Shown here: positions 30,471 through 41,799 of the stretch, piece by piece | How positions within the stretch are numbered: the stretch's first letter is position 1 | How the letters are laid out: each line of letters starts with the position of its first letter | Source: Yamagishiella unicocca | Taxonomy: Eukaryota > Chlorophyta > Chlorophyceae > Chlamydomonadales > Volvocaceae | Direction: 5' to 3' | Assembly: GCA_003116995.1 (NCBI GenBank) | Contig: BDSL01000177.1 | Span: 1 to 64,000 of the forward strand | DNA: 64,000 nt | Position numbers and translations under genes: made by a program | Notes under the pieces: model-generated | Database searches by the model: none | What the model saw: only the letters and a program-made list of their open reading frames with translations | Told to the model about the DNA's origin: nothing

Positions 30471-30680
30471 TGTTATCCGATGAGGGTTTACGGTCAGACA
30501 CTCTATGACCTATCGTCGTACGACCTTAGGAGTTGCTATGTGGGAGCTATCCCAGCATCAGTAACATACGTATAATGGTAGAGAGAACAATACCTATTCG
30601 CTAGGATACGTGTGTAACAAGTCAGGAGTCGCTCTGCTCCGCCGCCATGGATATCTCCGGTTAACAGGTTATGAGCCCCG
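30471..30680 (+). mobile_element. Copia 5' LTR and primer-binding site
   Basis: The LTR is proposed as 30471-30666, with ends TGTTA and TAACA. It is followed at once by GGTTATGAGCCCCGG, which resembles the Copia-type primer-binding site for a tRNA-Met fragment. The gag start codon lies about 90 bases further on. The left boundary is inferred from the inverted ends only. Confidence 0.6.
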
Positions 30681-30757
30681 GGCGCAGAACCGAGCTGCCT
30701 GAATACCTAGAGCTGGGCTGTGGACCATAGCAGCCGGAGAAGGCCTAGGATAGGAGA

Positions 30758-32014
30758 ATGGCGGCGACAGTAGCCGACCTGACAAAGTTACTGGCATCGC
30801 ATAGACTTACTGATGCCAACTACCCAACTTGGTCGGTCAAGACCAAGAACACCCTTGTGATGGAAGACCTATGGAAAGCTGTGATAGTTCCGCCGGGAAC
30901 AGTTGTCACGCCTGAGGAGAACCAGAAGGCACTGGCGGTGATTGGGAATAAGGCAGGCGATGACTACGCCGTCAAGTTGGACTCCTTCGCGCTCGCATCA
31001 GATGCGTGGGAGTACTTGAGGTTGACGTACGCAAGTCAGACAGCTGTGCGGAGGATGCAGCTGCAGCGCGAGTGGCACGCTGTTGTGAAGAGGCCAGATG
31101 AGGGCATCGCCGCTTACTTCCGTCGAGTTAACGAGTTGCACAACGAGCTGCTCACAGCAGGGCACACGTTTAATGCCGGAGAAGCTGTTGAGCATGCCAT
31201 CCGCAGCCTACCAACGGAGTACGACACTGATGTGGCAATCATGTGTGCGATTAAACCTTTTCCCCCCCTGGAGGAAGTCACGTCACGGCTTATGGTGACA
31301 GAACATAAGCTGGCCTATCGCCAGGAGAAGGAGGTACACTCGGCGGCAGCGGCATTCGGCGCGCCGCCGGGCCAGCGTGGATTGGGGCAGCGGGACTGGG
31401 CACAGCAGCGTGGTGGCAGGAGCTACGGCGGTCGAAGCCGTGGCCGCGGGAGGGGCCGCGGAAAGGCCAGCAGCGAGCGGGTTTGCTGGAAGTGCGGTAA
31501 CCCGGGGCACTTCAAGCATGAGTGCCCACAGAGGGATGATGGTGACGGCGGCGATGACTACGGTAAAGGAGACATCGGCCGCCGCAAGACCATGCAGATG
31601 GCATTCTCGGCGAGCAGCGCCGGGAGCCCGACCAGCAGCAAGTGGCTGCTGGATTCCGGGTGCGCCTGCCACATCACAAACGATGTGGGCGACCTGTGGG
31701 GAAGCAAAGGTGTGGAGGACGGCTACGCAGTGGTGTTCGGCAATGGAAGCCCAGCAACCGTCTCCGCAAAGGGCAGCATTCACCTGGTCACCAAGGTGAA
31801 CGGAAATCAGATGGAGCTGATAGCGCCCAACGTCAGCTTCGTGCCGGGCAGCGCGGTCAAGTTGCTGTCCCTGTCCATGCTGCTCAAGAATGGCTTCAAG
31901 GTCAAGTCCTGGACGCCAGCACGTGTAGTGCTGCAGAAGAATGTTGCTGCTGCCCGCCCGGCGCCTGCTGCCGCCCGCCCAGCGCCTGCTGCTGCCCGCC
32001 CGGCGCCTGGCTGA
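30758..32014 (+). mobile_element. Copia gag and protease, cut short by a satellite
   Basis: The frame begins with an ATG (GAGAATGGCGG) and encodes a Copia-type Gag (LTDANYPTWSVKTKNTLVME, then SLPTEYD). An Arg/Gly-rich stretch and a CCHC zinc knuckle CWKCGNPGHFKHEC (~245-258) follow. The protease site is WLLDSGCACHITND (~298). After about residue 395 it turns into ARPAPA repeats and stops at 32014 within a 219-bp satellite. Integrase and RT are missing. It lies head-to-head with the minus-strand Copia pol, but the two LTRs differ, so they are not simply one inverted element. Confidence 0.9.
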
Positions 32015-34142
32015 GCAATCCCCCGCCAGTGGAGTGCAGCACTGCAGAGGCCCCGCCCAGCGCCTGCTGCTGACTGCCCGGCGCCTGCTGCCGCCCGCCC
32101 AGCGCCTTGCTAAGTAGCCCCCGATCGGAGGGGAGCAGTGCGGCAGAAGCCCCGCCCAGCGCCTGCTGCTGCCCGCCCGGCGCCTGCTGCCGCCCGCCCA
32201 GCGCCTGCTGCTGCCCGCCCGGCGCCTGGCTGAGCAATCCCCCGCCAGTGGAGTGCAGCACTGCAGAGGCCCCGCCCAGCGCCTGCTGCTGACTGCCCGG
32301 CGCCTGCTGCCGCCCGCCCAGCGCCTTGCTAAGTAGCCCCCGATCGGAGGGGAGCAGTGCGGCAGAAGCCCCGCCCAGCGCCTGCTGCTGCCCGCCCGGC
32401 GCCTGCTGCCGCCCGCCCAGCGCCTGCTGCTGCCCGCCCGGCGCCTGGCTGAGCAATCCCCCGCCAGTGGAGTGCAGCACTGCAGAGGCCCCGCCCAGCG
32501 CCTGCTGCTGACTGCCCGGCGCCTGCTGCCGCCCGCCCAGCGCCTTGCTAAGTAGCCCCCGATCGGAGGGGAGCAGTGCGGCAGAAGCCCCGCCCAGCGC
32601 CTGCTGCTGCCCGCCCGGCGCCTGCTGCCGCCCGCCCAGCGCCTGCTGCTGCCCGCCCGGCGCCTGGCTGAGCAATCCCCCGCCAGTGGAGTGCAGCACT
32701 GCAGAGGCCCCGCCCAGCGCCTGCTGCTGACTGCCCGGCGCCTGCTGCCGCCCGCCCAGCGCCTTGCTAAGTAGCCCCCGATCGGAGGGGAGCAGTGCGG
32801 CAGAAGCCCCGCCCAGCGCCTGCTGCTGCCCGCCCGGCGCCTGCTGCCGCCCGCCCAGCGCCTGCTGCTGCCCGCCCGGCGCCTGGCTGAGCAATCCCCC
32901 GCCAGTGGAGTGCAGCACTGCAGAGGCCCCGCCCAGCGCCTGCTGCTGACTGCCCGGCGCCTGCTGCCGCCCGCCCAGCGCCTTGCTAAGTAGCCCCCGA
33001 TCGGAGGGGAGCAGTGCGGCAGAAGCCCCGCCCAGCGCCTGCTGCTGCCCGCCCGGCGCCTGCTGCCGCCCGCCCAGCGCCTGCTGCTGCCCGCCCGGCG
33101 CCTGGCTGAGTAATCCCCCGCCAGTGGAGTGCAGCACTGCAGAGGCCCCGCCCAGCGCCTGCTGCTGACTGCCCGGCGCCTGCTGCCGCCCGCCCAGCGC
33201 CTTGCTAAGTAGCCCCCGATCGGAGGGGAGCAGTGCGGCAGAAGCCCCGCCCAGCGCCTGCTGCTGCCCGCCCGGCGCCTGCTGCCGCCCGCCCAGCGCC
33301 TGCTGCTGCCCGCCCGGCGCCTGGCTGAGCAATCCCCCGCCAGTGGAGTGCAGCACTGCAGAGGCCCCGCCCAGCGCCTGCTGCTGACTGCCCGGCGCCT
33401 GCTGCCGCCCGCCCAGCGCCTTGCTAAGTAGCCCCCGATCGGAGGGGAGCAGTGCGGCAGAAGCCCCGCCCAGCGCCTGCTGCTGCCCGCCCGGCGCCTG
33501 CTGCCGCCCGCCCAGCGCCTGCTGCTGCCCGCCCGGCGCCTGGCTGAGCAATCCCCCGCCAGTGGAGTGCAGCACTGCAGAGGCCCCGCCCAGCGCCTGC
33601 TGCTGACTGCCCGGCGCCTGCTGCCGCCCGCCCAGCGCCTTGCTAAGTAGCCCCCGATCGGAGGGGAGCAGTGCGGCAGAAGCCCCGCCCAGCGCCTGCT
33701 GCTGCCCGCCCGGCGCCTGCTGCCGCCCGCCCAGCGCCTGCTGCTGCCCGCCCGGCGCCTGGCTGAGCAATCCCCCGCCAGTGGAGTGCAGCACTGCAGA
33801 GGCCCCGCCCAGCGCCTGCTGCTGACTGCCCGGCGCCTGCTGCCGCCCGCCCAGCGCCTTGCTAAGTAGCCCCCGATCGGAGGGGAGCAGTGCGGCAGAA
33901 GCCCCGCCCAGCGCCTGCTGCTGCCCGCCCGGCGCCTGCTGCCGCCCGCCCAGCGCCTGCTGCTGCCCGCCCGGCGCCTGGCTGAGCAATCCCCCGCCAG
34001 TGGAGTGCAGCACTGCAGAGGCCCCGCCCAGCGCCTGCTGCTGACTGCCCGGCGCCTGCTGCCGCCCGCCCAGCGCCTTGCTAAGTAGCCCCCGATCGGA
34101 GGGGTGCAGTGCGGCAGAAGCCCCGCCCAGCGCCTGCTGCTG
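31951..34142. repeat. 219-bp x 10 tandem array (satellite)
   Basis: The segment TTGCTAAGTAGCCCCCGATC recurs ten times at exact 219-bp spacing (from 32106 to 34077). The units are nearly identical: one copy has GAGTAATC instead of GAGCAATC near 33107, and the last has GGGGTGCAG instead of GGGGAGCAG. Each unit is built from shorter GCGCCTGCTGCTGCCCGCCC-like subrepeats. On the minus strand the array gives open frames of 988 and 703 codons, which are by-products. Confidence 0.97.
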
Positions 34143-34184
34143 CCTGCGACGGTGTGTGAAGTGTCCGCTGTGAATGCTACCAAA

Positions 34185-34506
34185 TTATACCCATTCAACT
34201 TTGTCGTTGCAATTCTTGACGCCCTTTCCAATAGCGTGTATGAAGTCACGCTTCGTCGGCGACCCCGATATGCGCGAAAGGTATACTTGGTTGTTAACTA
34301 AATTATATTCAAGCACGATGTCAGTAGAGTTGCTCTTAAACTTGGAAATGATGTGCCTACTGTTATCCTTAGGGGTGCAACCCCTCACAACCTCTAGCGT
34401 ACGGTCGCGTAACCCTGACAACTTAATATATTTGTGTGAGCTGTACCCAAACGACATGGTTATGCGCTGTAGGCCCTCAAGAATTGCAGGTTGCGGTCTA
34501 TGGGCC
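34185..34506 (-). pseudogene. AT-rich unknown gene, 3' part (severed by Gypsy)
   Basis: On the minus strand an open frame reads through the Gypsy left boundary to a TAA at 34185. Its sequence is polar and non-repetitive (for example STDIVLEYNLVNNQVYLSR and GVKNCNDKVEWV). Codon use is AT-richer than that of the surrounding genes. Together with 36063-36109 it forms one exon once the Gypsy and one target-site copy are removed. No family was recognised. The composition and non-repetitive protein argue for a real gene, possibly of foreign origin, but that is inference. Confidence 0.5.
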
Positions 34507-34511
34507 GACAG

Positions 34512-36062
34512 TGTAAGGCGCGCGTAAGGCCCTAATGGTCGTACTGCGCTCCGCGTGACATAATGTACACATCACGACTCGATAGTCAACGACTATAAAA
34601 GCAGGCCACCGCGGCTTTGCTCGCACTTTGCAAACCATTTCAGAACGCTTTTGGTGGCCCGGTCTCTACTCGGAGGTCCGCAAGTACGTCACATCCTGTG
34701 CTGACTGCCAACGCAACAAATCCAGCACACAGAAGCCCGCAGGTCTTTTACAACCCCTTCCGGTTCCCACAGAACCTTGGGAGGTCATTACTTGCGATTT
34801 CATCACCCACTTGCCTTTGACCACGCGCGGCCACACTGCCATCTGCGTTTTCGTTGACAAGTTCTCCAAAATGGTGATCATTGTGCCCACAACGGACACC
34901 CTTACTACCTTGGGATTCGCAGAAATGCTGCTGCAACATATCCTATGCCGACATGGCACCCCTCGCATTCTGGTCACCGACCGAGATCCTCGTTTCACTG
35001 CGCAAGTGCTGGTAAACATCACTAAACGATTGCGGCTAAGACACGCATTATCAACATCTTACCATCCTCAAACGGACGGACAAACCGAGCGCGTTAACCG
35101 CGTTCTCGAAGAAGTACTGCGTAACTACGTAGGTCCTACTCAAAATGACTGGGATACATACCTTCCTATGGCAGAATTCGCTATCAACAATAGCAAAGCG
35201 GATGCTACAGGCTTCACGCCCTTCTTCCTCGTCTACGGCCGCAACCCGCGAGTCCCGATGGACGCAGGAATACCTCTGCCTTCAAAATACCCAGCCGCTA
35301 ACAAGCTTGCTGATGACTACACCGCTCGCATAAAGCAAGCCAAAGTACATCTTGAGGCTGCGCAAAAGCGTATGAAGGACCAAGCTGATAAAAAGCGACG
35401 CAACGTGTCCTTCATTGTCGGCGCTCTCGTTCTCCTCAGTACCAAAAATATCACCTTCAAATCGCCAGCAACGACGCAAAAGCTTCTGCCGCGATGGATC
35501 GGGCCATTCAAAGTGACCCAAAAGATCGGTGAAGTGGCATACCGCCTCGAACTGCCGAGCAGCTTACAGTTGCACAACGTATTTCATGTATCCGTGCTAA
35601 AAACCTTTCAAGGAGGCAACACGACTACGCTCTCGCTGCCAACTGAGCTGCAAAATTTTGAGCCCCTGCGTTCAGCTCAAATGCTCCACGCACACCGCAA
35701 ACGTCGGTCCGGTCGCAAAACGCTGACTGATTACTTGGTTCGCTACCATAACTATGGTCCTGAGCATGAACGTGTCTGCCCCAACCTCATCCAAGAATAT
35801 TGGACGCGTACCAACTTCCCGCCGGAGCTTCGCTAAAAATTTGGCGCCCGGGACGGGCTTCCCATCAGAAGGGGGGGAATGTAAGGCGCGCGTAAGGCCC
35901 TAATGGTCGTACTGCGCTCCGCGTGACATAATGTACACATCACGACTCGATAGTCAACGACTATAAAAGGAAGTCCTCTTTGTGCCTGCTCGGTAGACAT
36001 AACGTTGGGGGATCATCTCCTCCACAGGCCGTATTCTTAGTACGACTTCCTTCTTCCTAACA
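34512..36062 (+). mobile_element. Internally deleted Gypsy (chromovirus) with 5-bp target duplication
   Basis: Both ends begin TGTAAGGCGCGCG. The 3' LTR is 35880-36062 (183 bp, ending CTAACA). The 5' LTR survives only as its first 90 bases (34512-34601, identical to the 3' copy, including TATAAAAG), after which it joins pol sequence directly. The frame 34628-35836 encodes the integrase: SCADC zinc residues, core D57, D118 and E154 (in HPQTDGQTERVN), and a chromodomain-like tail (DYLVRYHNYG). Gag, protease and RT are gone. GACAG lies immediately outside both ends (34507-34511 and 36063-36067). A purine tract (AGAAGGGGGGGA) precedes the 3' LTR. Confidence 0.9.
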
Positions 36063-36382
36063 GACAGCAACGCATCCCATAATGCGGCAAATGAAAGCCA
36101 CTGTTCGCGCTAACTATGTAATAGATTCTGTCTTTTAACTTACTAGTTTTCAAGTTGAAGCAGCTAGCTCGATTAGTACTCAGCTCCGCTCTACTCCACT
36201 GGGGTGTGTGACTCTACTCTACTGGGGTGTACCCGGCAGCGCTCCGGCGACTCCAACCATCAGCTTAGTTTTGTACATGTTTATCGCTGTTGCATTCGGC
36301 GGGGACAAGCACTTCTTGCAGCTTGCTGACGGGGATGACAGCCCGTCGGATCTTATCGTGTTCCCCGTCGGATAAGCGCTCC
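36063..36382 (-). pseudogene. AT-rich unknown gene, 5' part: exon, intron and exon
   Basis: On the minus strand an exon at 36382-36277 (acceptor CATAG, donor GTACAA) encodes DGEHDKIRRAVIPVSKLQEV and more. A 167-base intron follows (36276-36110, ending TAGTTAG). The next exon starts REQWLSFAALWDALL and runs into the Gypsy target site at 36067. Exon phases agree (phase 0). Downstream it continues in frame into 34506-34185. The start of the gene was not found. No domain identified. Confidence 0.45.
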
Positions 36383-37222
36383 CTATGTTTGTCGTTAAGT
36401 TTGTGTTGCAATAATGATATAACCTATAGTTGTAGTAGCCTGGGAGGCCTGGGAGCTTGCCAGAGTGAATCGGATGCACGAGCGACGCTCTGCACAGTTT
36501 TCCACTCCGGCTATAGGAAAGGGGGATGCATACATGCTTGGGGGACTCCGTCAGCGCGCGATGCGTCGTGTCTTTGAGGAAAGTGTGCTGCTGTGTGTGT
36601 TTGTGGCGCGTCGATGTATTGTAAGGTGGTCGGGTATTTTCAGGCGGCGGCAGGTAGGGCCAAGGGCCTTGTAATAGCTGCAGGAGTTACATAGGCGCAT
36701 GGGGCAGTGGCTGGCCGTGCGGCGCCACATTTTGTGTGTCAATCAATGCAAAAACACAACGGTCACATATGCTGCTACCCATTCAATAGACCCACTGCAC
36801 GGTAAATGCGTGTATGGCGCACTACATCTGCTTGACAACCCTCCCGCTTGGTTCCTCCACTTCCTCCCTTTTCTCCTCCTCCTCCTGCCTCCTTGGTGAG
36901 AAGGTCACAAAGGGTGGAGCATGGGTCGAAAAGTCGAGAAGTCACATCCCCTAGCCACTACCCTGTCACACACACATGCCCATAGGCCTCCCGAATAACG
37001 ACGGCCATTACATTGTATGCAGGACGCGAGGGCGGCTGGGTGCGCGCGTGCAGCCCTTGCCCCGGCCCCACTCTGCCCCGGCTCCAGCCCTGGCGGCCAC
37101 AGCCCTGGCCCCATAATCGCCCCGGCCCCCACCACGCAATAGCACGATACAAAGCCGCCGATTGCAGTACTACTCCGCTACCCACACTCGATACATCCGG
37201 AAAAACCCGCCGGTGTGGTCAG
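36383..37222. other. No supported gene
   Basis: Only short frames. The region separates the disrupted AT-rich gene from the methyltransferase gene. Confidence 0.4.
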
Positions 37223-37985
37223 TTATGCCGGTGACAGCCGCTTGAAGATGTACGCCGTAAACTTGCGGCCGCTGCCCGACATGCCCACGCCTGTGCACAC
37301 TGCAACGAGTTCCAGGTCACGGAATCCAGCGCTTGTTAAAGATTCCCGCATGTTGACCTCGCTGTGTTGCACAAAGGCAAGGCCCTGCATATCCGCATGC
37401 AAACAATCGTCAGTGCGGTCATAATGTAAGCATGGCCAGTAGCAGTATGCGCCGTACAAACCTTGAGATCTTTGCTTGCGTTGACCCTGGCGGCAAGCTC
37501 CTTGCGGTCGTCCGGTGCCCAACCCGCCCAGTGTACAGGTGTGTCGAACCATCAAGGCAATTTTCAGGCAGCTCAGCGACCGATGAGTGCTGGACCTTTG
37601 GCCACCATGACGCCAGGTAGCGAGCAGCTATTTCCCCTGCAAGACAACAACGCCTGTCGAGAATCACACCACTTGGCAGGTCACAACAATGCTGAGGGAT
37701 TAGTTCTCCTTACCGTGAGATTTAAGAAAGGATGCGCATAAGGCTATGCGGCAGGCCTCCATGGCCTGCGATGCCCTGCCAACATCCAATTCAAATCCCC
37801 AGGCGTGTCGCAGTCCCAGTAGGACTGCGTGCACCAGCGCCCGACCAAGGCCCGCGCCGGGGTCCACAAGCACGCTGAATGAGCACATGCCAGTGAGCAA
37901 GACGAGCAGCGCGAATACGGTGGAAATGCCCTTGCAGGCCAATGTGCCGTACATGCCGGGTCCACCGTTGGCACCACCGCCCAGC
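37223..37985 (-). pseudogene. DOT1-like SAM-dependent methyltransferase domain, frameshifted
   Basis: Three minus-strand exons: 37985-37714, 37636-37462 and 37384-37223 (stop TAA). The first contains SVLVDPGAGLGRALVHA, a class I methyltransferase motif I (DxGxGxGR), then WGFELDVGRA, the acidic-loop motif. The last contains GMSGSGRKFTAYIF, which resembles the C-terminal strand region of DOT1-like enzymes (GSVSWTGK-YY in animals). Such enzymes transfer methyl groups from S-adenosylmethionine, typically to histone lysine. In the middle exon the frame must shift by one base between STHLYT and WAGWAPDD, so this copy is probably inactive unless the reading is wrong there. It looks like the 3' end of the larger minus-strand gene reaching beyond 43.7 kb. 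Confidence 0.5.
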
Positions 37986-38213
37986 CTGTTCTGCGCGGTT
38001 TAATGGTGGCACGACTCAGTTAGTTTGGGGCGGGCTCACGAACTCGAAACCCCGTTACATACCTCCATGTGTGACCACTTCGAGTGTACAGCTTGGATGG
38101 CCTCGCATGCTGGTTTTAACACTGTGGGCGTGACCACATCTGCACGTCCATGTTACAGATGCTCAGCAACAGGGGCCCTGCCAATAATACCAACAACTAT
38201 GAACAGAACTTAC

Positions 38214-38316
38214 CCCCAACGAGTCGGTAACTTGCAGTAATGAGCTGGTCCGCGTTGCTGCCGGCAGTGGACAGCCGTACGACCCCATCACTGTCACGAA
38301 GTTGGCTGATCAACGC
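38214..38316 (-). CDS. Exon upstream of the methyltransferase domain
   Basis: A minus-strand exon between an acceptor TGCTGCAG and a donor GTAAGTTC encodes ALISQLRDSDGVVRLSTAG and a short continuation. The flanking splice sites are strong. Its phase does not match the next detected exon, so an exon between them is missed or lost. Function unknown. Confidence 0.35.
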
Positions 38317-38633
38317 CTGCAGCAGTAAGGAACGCCACCGAAAACGCGACCTCCCTTGCCCATCAGCGGAAAACCTAACATCCCGCAAGCACCGAAGTCG
38401 AACCAAGGTAACCAAAGGTACCTGCTGCTAAACTGCTGCTAAACTGCTGCTACACGGGGAGCTGCTACACTGCTACACTATCGCTAGGCTGCGCCTTCCC
38501 AGGCCTCTGCAACCGCACCTCAAGGCATCCCGTGGCGGGTGCGTCGGCGACCTGACTGCATGGAGTGGGCGTAACCTGCATTCTGAGCTCACGATGCTGC
38601 CACCGTTGCTACACTGGCATGACCCAGCCATCA

Positions 38634-40650
38634 GGACCCTTGCCATCTCACCTGAATGCATGTGGACGTGTCCGCGGCCTGCGCAGCAGCAGCCTCACCC
38701 ACCCCAGCCGCTGCGCCCGCTGCCGCTGAGAAGGGCAGCCCACTTTCTACGTCCTCGGCCGGTTCTGGCGGCGACTCCCTCCCTCCTGTAGCGGCAGCTG
38801 TCTCCTACGTCATTCAGATTGGAACGGGGCGGGGCAGTCGCGTCGGGGCGGCGCCACAGGGCAAAGAGCAGCTACATTAGTATGGCATAAGTGACGGCAT
38901 CACCCACTCACAGACACGTCACCCAGCGCCGCGCCTTCCGCCTTCCCCCACGGGGCTGCGCCCACCCGCACGGCAAAGACGAACGCTACACCGTTGCTAC
39001 AATGGCATGACACAAGCGCCAAGGCCCGTGCCGTCTCACCTGAATGCGTGTGGACGTGTCCGCGGCCTGCGACCCAGCAGCCACTGAGAAGGGCAGCCTA
39101 CCCTCCACGTCCTCAGCCGGTTGAGGCGGGGACGCGTCCCGAGATCCGATGGCGCCGTCCCGGGTTTGGGTAATGCGGGCCCCGCCCGTAGACCTGACCG
39201 CTTCCGGGCGGAGGGGCAGTGCCGCACAAGGCGCTTGCGAGCCGGCAGCTGCCGTGGCCGCCTGAGAGCGGGTAGTCGTCCCCGCACGGCGGCCTGCTGG
39301 CCCAGCCTGTGTGTACCACAGGCGGGAGAAAGGGTCAGCTTTCGTGCGGGTTGCAGCAGCATAACAGCGTCGCCGGTGTAATAACGCCTCACCTAAGGCA
39401 GCTGCCGCTCCTTCCCTGACAGGGCTTCACCCACCCACAGGCCAGGAACGCTACACCGCTGCTACACCGACGTGATCAGAGGGCCACGCTGTAATCCCCA
39501 GGGCCCCGGCAAAGCCCGTGCCGTCGAGGGCAAACTAAAACACTGCGCTGCGCTTTTGCAACTTTGTCAACCCATAGGGCAAAAGGGCGCCTACATCCCT
39601 GCGACACTGATGTGAAAGGAGTGCCGTGCAGGAAGTAATGAAGCTAATGTACGCTCCCCCACACGGCAAACGAACGCTACACCGTTGCTACACTGGCATG
39701 ACCCTTGCCATCTCACCTGAATGCATGTGGACGTGTCCGCGGCCTGCGCAGCAGCAGCCTCACCCACCCCAGCCGCTGCGCCCGCTGCCGCTGAGAAGGG
39801 CAGCCCACTTTCTACGTCCTCGGCCGGTTCTGGCGGCGACTCCCTCCCTCCTGTAGCGGCAGCTGTCTCCTACGTCATTCAGATTGGAACGGGGCGGGGC
39901 AGTCGCGTCGGGGCGGCGCCACAGGGCAAAGAGCAGCTACATTAGTATGGCATAAGTGACGGCATCACCCACTCAGACACGTCACCCAGCGCCGCGCCTT
40001 CCGCCTTCCCCCACGGGGCTGCGCCCACCCTCACGGCAAAGACGAACGCTACACCGCTACAAGGCGCTTGCGAGCCGGCAGCTGCCGTGGCCGCCTGAGA
40101 GCGGGTAGTCGTCCCCGCACGGCGGCCTGCTGGCCCAGCCTGTGTGTATCACAGGCGGGAGAAAGGGTCAGCTTTCGGGCGGGTTGCAGCAGCATAACAG
40201 CGTCGCCGGTGTAATAACGCCTCACCTAAGGCAGCTGCCGCTCCTGCCCTGACAGGGCTTCACCCACCCACAGGCCAGTGAACGCTACACCGCTGCTACA
40301 CCTATGTGACACCGATGTGCTCACCTGGATGCATGTGACCTTCACAGCCGCAGCCTCACCCGCCGCAGCCGCTGCGCCCGCAGCCGCTGGGGAGAAGGGC
40401 AGCCCGCCATCTACACTTTTGGCCGGCTCAGGCAGGGTTGGGCCACGGGAGCCGCCGGCGCCATTGCGTGTCTGGTAAATGGTGCGTCGGAGCGGGGGCG
40501 GCCGGGTTTGTAAGCCCGTGCCGTCGAGGGCAAACTAAAACACTGCGCTGCGCTTTTGCAACTTTGTCAACCCACAGGGCAAAAGGGCGCCTACATCCCT
40601 GCGACACTGATGTGAAAGGAGTGCCGTGCAGGAAGGTAACGTACCTCAAC
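38634..40650. repeat. ~1.07-kb tandem duplication
   Basis: About 38634-39000 recurs nearly identically at 39706-40060, 39230-39470 at 40062-40300, and 39518-39640 at 40517-40640. The same order in both halves shows one ~1-kb unit duplicated in tandem, with a few later deletions (for example, 39060-39230 has no counterpart in the second half). Confidence 0.85.
38652..40471 (-). CDS. Repeated Ala-rich exons of the minus-strand methyltransferase gene
   Basis: Four minus-strand exon-like stretches end at similar donors (ATTCAG or ATCCAG before GTGAG), with last bases at 40325, 39717, 39040 and 38652. The translations share PEPA(E/K)...GLPFS followed by an Ala/Gly run and an ending like DTSTCIQ. 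The 38652-38785 and 39717-39850 copies are almost identical. They look like a linker exon multiplied by the ~1-kb duplication. Whether all are spliced in is unknown. Confidence 0.4.
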
Positions 40651-41304
40651 CTGACCCGATGCGTCTGCCGTCTGGCGGATACCGTTCTGGTCCAGGGAGA
40701 CCGCAGCTGCTGCTAATGCGCAGCTTGCTGCCGCCACCACAACGGCAGCAGCTCTAATCCTGTCCTCCCTGTCGGGCCTCCCTGTCGCCAGTGCCTTTTG
40801 CGCATCCATGATCGCTTTCCCTGCAGCTGCTAGGGCGTCATAAGCCCGGCATTGCCCATTACCCGTTACTCGAGCCCTTTTAGGGGCTGGTAAAGGGCTC
40901 CGGGCCTCCGGCCGCTTGCCTGTCGAGTGGTGAAACGGTGGAGAGTAAAACAAAGTTGGCACCACCAGGAATGCGTGCACATCTTCGTACCTCTGGCCCG
41001 TTGCCTGGCTTTCTTGTAGCTCTGGTTAACCAGACCGTGCAGGTACACGACGCACTTCCTGCCAATGATGTCGGTGGACTGGATCTCCCGCGACGCCGGA
41101 TATTTACACAGTAGGTCAGCCTGGTCTTTCAACAGGCGCAGCTCTGACGCGTCGACGTCGGCCTCAGGACCGTAGCGACAAAGCCGTTGCTCAGATTGAA
41201 TCTCCGTCGTGAGCAGATGGCACTGGCAGAGTAAGCGGGCCCCATTTGCAGATCTCAGCGCTTCCAGGTTCCTTTGCTTGCGCATTGTCCTCCTTCGTTG
41301 TTTA
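40645..41304 (-). CDS. Middle exons of the minus-strand methyltransferase gene
   Basis: The exon 41304-40991 (acceptor CTGCCCAG, donor GTACGAAG) encodes a charged helical region (EALRSANGARLLCQCHLL, then ASELRLLKDQADLLCKY). The exon 40919-40645 (acceptor CTCGACAG, donor GTACGTTA) begins GKRPEARSPLPAPKRARV and becomes Ala-rich. No domain is recognised. Strand and spacing link them to the exons on either side. Confidence 0.45.
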
Positions 41305-41799
41305 CTGGGCAGACGACCAATCCGTTGGCAGTCTGTCAATGGATGGTTTGAACATGGTCCTATCGAAAGCGTATTGGCAGCTGCAATCTCTGGTAATACC
41401 AAGCATGTACAGACTCCAACAGCGGAGTTTAGTAGCATGTACAAAAAGCGCGCTGTAACGGCTTCGGTGGCCGGTCGCCCCAGTCACACCCTTCATTGCA
41501 CCGTCGTACGGGCAATGCTTTGTCCATGCACCTCTCCTCTATGATGTACAACTGTCGCCCTGGGGCCAGACCCGGGGCTATATGTGTGCTTTGCACGTGT
41601 CGCGCCAGCCTTGTTGGATATTCAGGGTGTGGTGATCGCCCGGCGCCCGGTGCAGCAGCGTGAAGCAGCGTGAAGAGCGCTCTGCTATGAGGACTACGGG
41701 TCGGGGACTCGTTGCTGCATGGGCAGTTCCGAGGGACTCCCCCTGGGGTTGCGAGCTCCTGCACTTAGGCTCGCTGTCACCACCCAACCTCAGCTACAC

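Noticed and set aside
31283..34249. 988- and 703-codon minus-strand frames with a regular protein repeat
   Set aside because: They arise because the 219-bp satellite unit is a multiple of three. The plus strand carries the Copia gag at the left end, and there is no independent start or domain.
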